Assembly: GCA_021163525.1 (NCBI GenBank)
Contig: JAGGTX010000079.1
Location: 1 to 7,232 of the forward strand
Source of the DNA: Caldifarciminota bacterium
Lineage (GTDB): Bacteria; Hydrothermota; UBA3072; B12-G15
Length of the DNA: 7,232 nt
Direction: 5' to 3'
Shown: in pieces, positions 1 to 5,356 of the stretch
Position numbering within the stretch: position 1 is the first letter of the stretch
Layout of the letters: the number at the start of each line of letters is the position of its first letter
Made by a program: the position numbers and the translations under genes
The notes under the pieces: model-generated
The model's input: the letters and a program-made list of their open reading frames with translations, nothing else
Told to the model about the DNA's origin: nothing
Databases searched by the model: none

Positions 1-1
1 A

Positions 2-127
2 TCAAAGGAATATTGTGATATTGCTTTTAAAAGGATAAAAAAAGAGGCTATGCAGAAAAAGTTGTTTGAAGAAAAATTGGATTTTGAATTTCCAGAACCT
101 GAAATTATTGAGAGTAGTAAATTATGA
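2..127 (+). CDS. C-terminal end of an unrecognised protein (5' partial)
   Basis: This frame is open from the window edge to TGA at 125-127 and gives 41 residues; the other two forward frames hit stops within about 40 bases. The tail is dominated by Lys and Glu, with a basic half (FKRIKKEAMQKK) followed by an acidic, proline-containing end (FPEPEIIESS). That is a soluble, probably helical then disordered C-terminus. I see no domain I can name. Base composition is far more AT-rich (33 G+C in 120 bases) than the operon downstream, which is near 42-43% by eye, so this gene may have a different history. It is separated from the tRNA promoter by about 160 non-coding bases and is probably a separate transcription unit. 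Because the open stretch is short, chance cannot be excluded. Confidence 0.5.
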   Translation, partial: SKEYCDIAFKRIKKEAMQKKLFEEKLDFEFPEPEIIESSKL

Positions 128-130
128 GGT

Positions 131-144
131 CACGAAAAGTCGTG
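131..144 (+). terminator. Small hairpin after the upstream gene, possible weak terminator
   Basis: A perfect 5-bp stem CACGA (131-135) and TCGTG (140-144) closes a 4-base AAAG loop, starting 4 bases after the stop codon of the partial gene. The T tract is poor: only TTTT at 152-155, seven bases beyond the stem. It may end or stabilise the upstream transcript, but it is not a textbook intrinsic terminator. Confidence 0.3.
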
Positions 145-289
145 GCATAGCTTTTCTCCAATGTTTACTAACAATTAACTCTCGGGCATTTTTTATGTTT
201 CGTCTGATGCTCCCATTTGAAGGGGGATATTAATAGGAGGATTCTTGATGCATCCCCTGTAAAGTTTAGGGCATTTCACTCCTCAACCC
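145..289. other. Non-coding stretch between the upstream gene and the tRNA promoter
   Basis: No ORF of useful length is present on either strand. It contains a T6 run at 189-194 without a convincing stem in front of it. A 6-bp inverted repeat, GGGGAT (223-228) with ATCCCC (252-257), encloses a strong SD, AGGAGG (235-240). The SD sits 7 bases before an ATG (248-250) that reads only Met-His-Pro-Leu before TAA (260-262). This could be a leader peptide, a decayed gene start or chance. I recognise no riboswitch or other RNA family. Confidence 0.4.
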
Positions 290-317
290 TTGACACGCTA
301 TGCTTATTTTGTATTAT
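290..317 (+). promoter_or_regulatory. Sigma-70-type promoter for tRNA-Arg and probably the operon
   Basis: The -35 box TTGACA (290-295) matches the consensus perfectly. A 16-base spacer leads to TATTAT (312-317), which matches TATAAT at five of six positions. Transcription would start near 324, about nine bases before the mature tRNA. No other promoter is evident between here and the first protein gene, so this is the likely promoter for the whole 428-7113 run by read-through past the tRNA. Confidence 0.8.
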
Positions 318-332
318 TCACATATGGAAATG

Positions 333-405
333 GCCCCTGTAGCTCAGTGGATAGAGCACCGGTTTCCTAAACCGGGAGTCGCAAGTTCGAGTCTTGCCAG
401 GGGCG
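333..405 (+). tRNA. tRNA-Arg, anticodon CCU
   Basis: A full cloverleaf can be drawn. The acceptor stem is GCCCCTG (333-339) with CAGGGGC (398-404), and the discriminator is G405. The D stem is GCTC (342-345) with GAGC (354-357). The anticodon stem is CCGGT (359-363) with ACCGG (371-375), around loop TTCCTAA with anticodon CCT at 366-368. The variable loop is five bases. The T stem is GCAAG (381-385) with CTTGC (393-397), around TTCGAGT. All pairs are Watson-Crick. The anticodon reads AGG, the commonest arginine codon in the downstream genes. The 3' CCA is not encoded: T6 (406-411) follows directly, so CCA must be added by nucleotidyltransferase. The first protein gene starts 22 bases downstream, so the tRNA probably forms the processed leader of that mRNA. 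Confidence 0.97.
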
Positions 406-427
406 TTTTTTATATCAGGAGGAAAGA

Positions 428-1120
428 ATGAAGGTCAAGAAAAGAAAGATTACCAAAAAAGAACTGAAAGAGGATAGGTTTACAAAGTCTATGAAAAAAT
501 TGATTTTTTTATGGCATGAAAAGAAGCCTCTTTTCATTGGTGTTATTGTTGGGGTTGTTGTCATTGCTGCTGGCCTTTCTTACTTTATTTCATCAAGAAG
601 AAAGGCATTCAACGATGCCAATGAGAGGCTTACATACTCTATAATCCTGGTTTTGAACGGGAATATGCAGGAGGCATACAACCAGTTTGACTTTATTGCA
701 AAGGAGTACTATGGAACACTTCCAGGTATAAAGGCACTCTTTTATCTTGCCAATATGGACTTCCAATCAGGCCAGATTGATAAGGCAAAGGATAGGTTTA
801 CAACCCTTACAAAACTTGCAAAGGATAGATTTATAAGGCCATCATCCTATGAAGGGCTTGCCCAGTGTTATGAACAGAAGGGGGATATGAACTTGGCGAT
901 TGAAAACTACCAGAAGGCAGAAGAACTCTTTGAATACAACGCCTTCCGTGCTGAGGTACTTTTGAACATAGCCAGGATATACGAGACCCAGAGGAAGTTC
1001 TCTGATGCTGAAAAGATATATAAAGAAGTGTTGAATATGGTGAAAACCCCGGGCCTGAAGACAGAAGCACTACAGAGACTCAAGATGCTTCAGGGATTAA
1101 GGCAGGTGCTTGGTGGATGA
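428..1120 (+). CDS. Membrane-anchored tetratricopeptide (TPR) repeat protein
   Basis: The 230-residue protein has a very basic N-terminus (residues 1-33), one hydrophobic transmembrane segment at about 34-54, then a soluble helical domain. By the positive-inside rule the N-terminus is cytoplasmic and the repeats are outside the inner membrane. TPR-like units lie at about 101-134, 138-171 and 175-208, with characteristic pieces such as GLAQCYEQKGDMNLAIENY and IARIYETQRKFSDAEKIYKE. The architecture of short basic tail, single anchor and TPR domain resembles the YfgM/TPR_21 group of envelope scaffold proteins, but I cannot assign a specific partner. The start is set by AGGAGG at 417-422, five bases before ATG. 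It is first in the operon, and its stop overlaps the next start by four bases (ATGA). It has no enzyme motif, so the role is likely scaffolding or chaperone assistance. Confidence 0.88.
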   Translation: MKVKKRKITKKELKEDRFTKSMKKLIFLWHEKKPLFIGVIVGVVVIAAGLSYFISSRRKAFNDANERLTYSIILVLNGNMQEAYNQFDFIAKEYYGTLPGIKALFYLANMDFQSGQIDKAKDRFTTLTKLAKDRFIRPSSYEGLAQCYEQKGDMNLAIENYQKAEELFEYNAFRAEVLLNIARIYETQRKFSDAEKIYKEVLNMVKTPGLKTEALQRLKMLQGLRQVLGG

Positions 1121-2139
1121 TTGACTTTCTGAAGAAAATCATTGAAAGATATGAACTTGATGCCCTCATTATAGAAGACCAGTATGATGTGCTTGAAGCA
1201 CTCTCTGTTAATAAGCCGTATAATTTTTTAGAGATTTCACCACTCCTCATCATCACAGGGGATAAAGTCTTCCTTATAGGGGATATTTACACCCTTGAAG
1301 AATTTAAAAATTACAATGTGGAGAAAATTCCCGTTGAAAACATTGAATATTTGAATGCAGGTATGAATACTATTAAGGAGATGGTCAGGTTATTGAAGCG
1401 GTTAAAGGTTCACAGAGCAGGTGTTTTTGTTCCCATGGAAATTCCCGGGATTGAGACGATTGTGGTGAAGGATGTTTTCAGGGACAATTTTTCAATACCA
1501 GACCATAAAAGCCTGAAAAACATAAAGAAGGCAGTTCAGATAGGGAAGAGGATTTTGAAGTGTTTGCCAGAGGCAATAAAAACCTCAGATGATGAAATTG
1601 GGCTGAGGAATCTGGTTGATAGAATGATTTATGATAAAGGTGGAAGGAAGCGTGGATATCCAACAAGGGTAATATCCGGTAAAAGAACATTCAATCCCTC
1701 ATCAGTAACCGACAATCATCCGATTAAATCTCCCCTGATTATTGATTTTGGGGTGCTTGTTGGTAACAGAGGGGCAGGATTTACAAGAACCTACACCTTT
1801 GACAATGGTAAGATTAAAGAGGTTTATAATCAACTTGTTGAAATAAGGGACAGGATGCTTGAGTTTATCAGACCTGGAAGGGTGGGCTCTGCTGTGTATA
1901 AAAGATACAGAAAACTTCTCTCAGAGGTGGGGCTTGATAAATATGCATTCGGACCCATTTCAAGGCCAATTCTTCCGGGGAGAAAGGGGATTTATATATC
2001 ACCAGAAAGCACGGATGTCCTTGTTCCGGGTATGGTTTTTCACATTGATGTTGGTATCTACATACCTGGTAAGTTTGGTGTTCGCATACAGGACCCTGTG
2101 ATAATTGAAGAAAGTGCAATAAATCTGGTGAGTGAGTAG
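1117..2139 (+). CDS. M24-family (pita-bread fold) aminopeptidase homologue, probably catalytically inactive
   Basis: The 340-residue length and layout match Xaa-Pro aminopeptidase-like proteins. Residues 1 to about 130 form a creatinase/prolidase N-domain-like region, and about 131-340 the pita-bread domain. Landmarks remain: ISGKRTFNP (186-194), LIIDFG (207-212), FTRTYTF (222-228), IRPG (251-254), GMVFHIDVGIY (305-315) and GVRIQDPVII (321-330). The five expected metal ligands are mostly gone. D210 is kept, but the second Asp (usual DxTRT) is G221. The GHGxG histidine is absent from the segment around 279-290. The first Glu (usual EPG) is D311, and the second (usual RIED) is Q325. Classical metal-dependent peptidase activity is therefore unlikely. 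I infer a binding or regulatory pseudoenzyme, as known for the M24-like domains of SPT16 and PA2G4. The reading frame is intact, so it is not a pseudogene. An SD-like AGGTG at 1104-1108 precedes the ATG. The stop is followed in frame by two more stops (TAG TGA TAA, 2137-2145). Confidence 0.85.
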   Translation: MIDFLKKIIERYELDALIIEDQYDVLEALSVNKPYNFLEISPLLIITGDKVFLIGDIYTLEEFKNYNVEKIPVENIEYLNAGMNTIKEMVRLLKRLKVHRAGVFVPMEIPGIETIVVKDVFRDNFSIPDHKSLKNIKKAVQIGKRILKCLPEAIKTSDDEIGLRNLVDRMIYDKGGRKRGYPTRVISGKRTFNPSSVTDNHPIKSPLIIDFGVLVGNRGAGFTRTYTFDNGKIKEVYNQLVEIRDRMLEFIRPGRVGSAVYKRYRKLLSEVGLDKYAFGPISRPILPGRKGIYISPESTDVLVPGMVFHIDVGIYIPGKFGVRIQDPVIIEESAINLVSE

Positions 2140-3554
2140 TGATAATCCCGATTGCTTCAGAGACTTACATAAGGAGATTCCCACTGGTTACCATTGTAAT
2201 AATAGCACTGAACTTCCTCGTATTTTTTATAACATATCCTGTAATGACGAGACAGCAAAAGGAATACAACAGGGTTCAATACAAACTATGGAAACTTGAA
2301 TACACAATTTACATAAGGAATATGGACAGTTTTCCTGAAATAGCAGAAGAGGGTGTTGAACCTTCTATTTTTGCTGACAGCATACATGCAAAGATAGCAA
2401 GAGGAGAAATCCCATTATCTGATGAGGAATATAAATACTGGAAAAATTTGAACAGTCAACTTGAAGAAATAAAGAGTAATCTCCTTGTAAGGAATTTTGG
2501 TTTTATCCCTGATAGATTCAACTTTTTGACCCTTATAACATCGTTATTTTTGCACGGTGGTTGGTTACACCTTCTTGGAAATATGTGGTTCCTCTGGCTT
2601 GTTGGCGTGAATATTGAGGATAGATGGGGCAGGTTATTCTTCCTGGGCTTCTATATTGTTTCAGGGATTGTCGCCTCACTCTTCCATGCAATGATGAACT
2701 ACTCTGATATTCCACTCATAGGCGCATCTGGTGCCATAGCAGGTCTCATGGGAGCCTTCACTGTCAGATTCTTCAATCACAGGATAAGGCTACTCGTGCT
2801 TCTCTTCCCCATGGTTTTCACATTCACTGTGTATGCTGGTGTTATGTTCCCTTTCTGGTTCCTTGAACAGCTCATGTATGCCATATATATAAACCAATCT
2901 GGTGTTGCATTCTGGGCACATGTTGCGGGATTTGCCTTTGGTGCGTTTGCAGTTGTTATTATGAAGGCAACAGGTTTTGAGAGCAGGGTACTTGAAAGGA
3001 AGATGGATGAAACACTGGATATTGTGGGCAGGGATTTCAGGGAGGCGTTTGATTTAATTGAGAGGGGTGAGATTGACGGCGCAATAGAGAAACTGTTGAA
3101 GTTCCTTGATGAACACCCCGACCATTACGATGCAAATATGGAACTGGCCAATCTATATATGAAGAAGGGTAATCCTGCACTTGCAGCCAAATATTACAGG
3201 CACATATTAAATTCCATTGTGAAAGAAGGGGAGCATATACCCATTATCCAGTTTTACAATGACTACATAAGGGAGAATAAACTGGAAAGATACCTTCTGC
3301 CTGGCGAATTTTACAGAATAGCGGATGCATATAAAAAGAACAACGATGGGCATGGAGAGATTGCGGTGCTTCTTCAGGCATATAAATTTTATAGGGAAGG
3401 TAATGATGCACCCATAATACTCCTCAGGCTTATAAAGGCCTTAAGGGAGAATAACATGATTGATAAGGCAAAAAGGGTTTATGAGGAACTTGTAAGAAGA
3501 TTTCCCAGATATACTGAACAGGGAAAGATGTATCTTGAAGGAGGTGATTACTGA
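2139..3554 (+). CDS. Rhomboid-family intramembrane serine protease with C-terminal TPR-like domain
   Basis: The 471-residue protein begins with the usual rhomboid opening (IRRFPLVT at 11-18, then TM1 to about 33). The six-helix core follows: HLLGN (H144, N148; oxyanion side), GASG with catalytic S197, and AHVAGFAFG with catalytic H261 in the last helix. The Ser-His dyad is intact, so protease activity is expected. Two features are unusual. The loop between TM1 and TM2 is long and highly charged (about 34-120). The cytoplasmic C-terminal tail (about 278-471) carries TPR-like helical hairpins, for example around 303-327, 331-360 and 428-456. The start is GTG at 2139-2141, overlapping the preceding TAG by one base (TAGTG), with SD-like GGTGA at 2127-2131. 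No in-frame ATG upstream fits, and the conserved N-terminus supports this start. Substrates are unknown. Confidence 0.92.
   Translation: MIIPIASETYIRRFPLVTIVIIALNFLVFFITYPVMTRQQKEYNRVQYKLWKLEYTIYIRNMDSFPEIAEEGVEPSIFADSIHAKIARGEIPLSDEEYKYWKNLNSQLEEIKSNLLVRNFGFIPDRFNFLTLITSLFLHGGWLHLLGNMWFLWLVGVNIEDRWGRLFFLGFYIVSGIVASLFHAMMNYSDIPLIGASGAIAGLMGAFTVRFFNHRIRLLVLLFPMVFTFTVYAGVMFPFWFLEQLMYAIYINQSGVAFWAHVAGFAFGAFAVVIMKATGFESRVLERKMDETLDIVGRDFREAFDLIERGEIDGAIEKLLKFLDEHPDHYDANMELANLYMKKGNPALAAKYYRHILNSIVKEGEHIPIIQFYNDYIRENKLERYLLPGEFYRIADAYKKNNDGHGEIAVLLQAYKFYREGNDAPIILLRLIKALRENNMIDKAKRVYEELVRRFPRYTEQGKMYLEGGDY
3538..3548 (+). promoter_or_regulatory. Extended Shine-Dalgarno of the HD-hydrolase gene
   Basis: AAGGAGGTGAT complements the usual bacterial 16S rRNA 3' tail over 11 bases. 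The GGAGG core ends nine bases before the ATG at 3554. It lies within the end of the rhomboid gene and fixes the start of the next gene. It is the strongest ribosome binding site in the window. Confidence 0.85.
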
Positions 3555-4099
3555 TGGAGTATGGAGAGGCTCTTGAACTTTTGAAGCAGCATGTTAAGAC
3601 AAAAAACCTTGTGAAACACTGCATAGCAGTTTCAGGTTGTATGGGTAAACTTGCAGAATATTTCGGTGAGGATGTTGAAAAGTGGAAAATTACAGGGCTA
3701 CTTCACGACCTTGACTATGAGGTAACAAAGGATGACCCTGCAAGGCATGGGCTTGAAACCGTGAAGATACTTGAGGGCATGGGTTTTGAGAGGGATGTCC
3801 TTGATGCAATAAAGGCGCATCCAGGGCACAAGCCTGCAGAAACAAGAATGGAAATATCCCTCTACGCTGCTGACCTCCTCTCAGGTCTAATAGTGGCTTC
3901 AGCACTGATGCATCCTTCAAAATCCCTCAAAGGGATTGATGTTCCTTTTATAATGAGGAGATTTAAAGAAAAGAGGTTTGCTGCTGGGGCAAATCGTGAA
4001 CAGATAAGGGAATGTGAGAAACTGGGGATTTCTCTGGAAAAATTTATTGAACTATGCCTTGAAGGAATGAGGGAGGTGAGCGATGACCTTGGTCTATAA
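3554..4099 (+). CDS. HD-superfamily hydrolase (HDIG / COG2316-like)
   Basis: This 181-residue soluble protein carries the full metal-binding pattern of HD phosphohydrolases: H22, the HD pair H51-D52 in LLHDLDYE, further histidines H65, H89 and H92, and D107 in YAADLLSGLI. The C-terminal half is also typical of the predicted hydrolases in COG2316, with HPSKSL, a charged RRFKEKRFAAGANRE stretch and a terminal LGL. The family is expected to act on phosphate esters such as nucleotides, but the substrate is not known and cannot be read from sequence. The family usually has AHN after the third helix; here it is AHPGH (88-92). The ATG overlaps the rhomboid stop by one base (TGATG), and the gene overlaps the next by 17 bases. 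I expect a cytoplasmic enzyme. I see no regulatory domain. Confidence 0.92.
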   Translation: MEYGEALELLKQHVKTKNLVKHCIAVSGCMGKLAEYFGEDVEKWKITGLLHDLDYEVTKDDPARHGLETVKILEGMGFERDVLDAIKAHPGHKPAETRMEISLYAADLLSGLIVASALMHPSKSLKGIDVPFIMRRFKEKRFAAGANREQIRECEKLGISLEKFIELCLEGMREVSDDLGL

Positions 4100-4406
4100 T
4101 ATACTGATACTCTTTGCCACTTTCAATCCAGCAAAGAAGGAGGATAAGTTTTTTGCAAAGGACAAGGCCCTCCATGTAATACACTCAGCAGCAATTGTTG
4201 GACTTTCCTACCATGTTTACCACTGCCAGTTAAAAAATCCTGATAATGGAGCAAGGGTGTTCTCCATTTCCCTTTCTGCGGTTGCTGGCATAGGAAAGGA
4301 GATATATGATGGGGTGAGTAAAAAGGGGACTCCAAGCTGGAAGGACCTGATTGCTGATGGAGTGGGAATCCTTCTGGGTGTTCTTCTCTTTACTGGAGGG
4401 GGTTAG
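4083..4406 (+). CDS. Small YfiM/DUF2279-like envelope protein
   Basis: This 107-residue protein has a short hydrophobic N-terminus (2-14) followed by the pattern of the YfiM/DUF2279 family: DKALH (27-31), GKEIYD (71-76), WKDLIAD (86-92), and a glycine-rich hydrophobic end (93-104). E. coli YfiM is a predicted lipoprotein. This one has no cysteine near the N-terminus, so it is more likely a membrane or secreted protein. The DKxxH motif also recalls VanZ-like proteins, the main alternative. The biochemical role of the family is unknown to me. Its ATG lies inside the end of the HD gene (17-base overlap) in a different frame. The start is supported by GGAGGTGA at 4072-4079, three bases before the ATG (seven from the GGAGG core). 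A GGAGGGGG run at its own 3' end serves as the SD of the next gene. Confidence 0.75.
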   Translation: MTLVYNILILFATFNPAKKEDKFFAKDKALHVIHSAAIVGLSYHVYHCQLKNPDNGARVFSISLSAVAGIGKEIYDGVSKKGTPSWKDLIADGVGILLGVLLFTGGG

Positions 4407-5356
4407 TGGCAAAGGTCTTTATTACATATCCATTCTCTGAGGACTGGATTAAGGAACTCCTTGAAAAACATGATTGTGAAGTCTATCCAGAGACTTCCCC
4501 TCCTACTATTGATGAGATTAAAAAGAGGATAAAGAAGAAGGATGCTATTCTATGCCTGTTGAGGGACCCGATAACCAGGGAAGTGATTGATGAAGCATCC
4601 GCTCTGAAGGTTATTTCAAACTACGCAGTTGGATATGATAACATAGATGTTGAATATGCCATTTCAAAGGGGATTGTTGTTACAAATACACCTGATATAT
4701 TGACAAATGCCACTGCTGAACTTGCCCTATCACTGGTTTTTGCCCTTATAAGAAGGATTGTTGAGGCTGATAAATTCACCAGGGAGGGAAGATTTGAAGG
4801 TTGGTTACCTGAATTGTTTCTTGGTATGGAACTCTCTGGTTCAACAGTTGGGGTTGTTGGTGCGGGGAGAATAGGTTCTTCATTTGCAGAAAAGGTGATG
4901 AAACTTGGTGCCAATGTGCTTTATTTTTCAAGGAGAAGGAAGGTGCATCTTGAGAAACTTGGAGCAAGAATGGTGGAACTTGAAGAACTTCTCAAAAAAT
5001 CTGATATAATCTCCCTACATCTTCCACTCACGGGTGAAACCCACCACATCATTGGTGAAAAGGAGTTCCAGATGATGGGAAGGAATACGTTCCTTGTGAA
5101 TACAGGGAGGGGTGCCCTGATTGACGAGGTTGCCCTTGCAGAGGCACTTGCCAGTGGAAGGATTGCAGGTGCAGCGCTTGATGTGTATGAGTATGAGCCA
5201 GGAATAACAACCTCATTATTAAAGATGGACAATGTTGTTTTAACTCCCCACATAGGCAGTGCAACTTACAGGGCAAGGAAGGGAATGGCTGAGATCGCTG
5301 TTAAAAATATTATCCTTACACTGGAGGGTAAAGAGCCACTTTACAGGGTGAAATGA
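4406..5356 (+). CDS. D-2-hydroxyacid dehydrogenase, glyoxylate/hydroxypyruvate reductase type
   Basis: This 316-residue enzyme interconverts a 2-oxoacid and a D-2-hydroxyacid using NAD(P)H. The Rossmann motif is GAGRIG (152-157). The catalytic triad is R235 (NTGRG), E264 (YEYEP) and H282 (TPHIGSAT), and the 29- and 18-residue spacings match what I recall for archaeal glyoxylate reductase GyaR. NYAVGYDNID (72-81) and the TNTPDILTNATAELAL segment (93-108) are also typical of that subgroup. After the second beta strand the sequence reads YFSRRRK (173-179), where NAD-specific members carry Asp, so I infer a preference for NADP(H). The substrate is probably glyoxylate or hydroxypyruvate, but other small 2-oxoacids are possible. 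The start is GTG at 4406, overlapping the previous TAG by one base, with GGAGG at 4395-4399. The next ATG falls well inside the catalytic domain, so the GTG start is secure. The stop overlaps uvrC by four bases. Confidence 0.94.
   Translation: MAKVFITYPFSEDWIKELLEKHDCEVYPETSPPTIDEIKKRIKKKDAILCLLRDPITREVIDEASALKVISNYAVGYDNIDVEYAISKGIVVTNTPDILTNATAELALSLVFALIRRIVEADKFTREGRFEGWLPELFLGMELSGSTVGVVGAGRIGSSFAEKVMKLGANVLYFSRRRKVHLEKLGARMVELEELLKKSDIISLHLPLTGETHHIIGEKEFQMMGRNTFLVNTGRGALIDEVALAEALASGRIAGAALDVYEYEPGITTSLLKMDNVVLTPHIGSATYRARKGMAEIAVKNIILTLEGKEPLYRVK

Noticed and set aside
181..194. Intrinsic terminator at the CTCGGGC plus T6 run
   Set aside because: No upstream sequence pairs with CTCGGGC to form a stem.
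2..289. Insertion sequence end with transposase C-terminus
   Set aside because: The 41-residue tail matches no transposase motif I know, and no terminal inverted repeat or target-site duplication can be defined from one side.
370..411. Phage or island attachment site at the tRNA 3' end
   Set aside because: I found no second copy of the tRNA 3' end in the window and no integrase gene. The tRNA is followed at once by the operon.
1117..2139. Frameshift or pseudogene explanation for the missing M24 ligands
   Set aside because: The frame is continuous at normal family length, with fold motifs in order up to the C-terminus. The losses are scattered point substitutions, not a break.
4921..5253. 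110-codon minus-strand open frame inside the dehydrogenase
   Set aside because: It is the complement of conserved catalytic sequence, with low-complexity Ser/Pro-rich translation and no recognisable domain.
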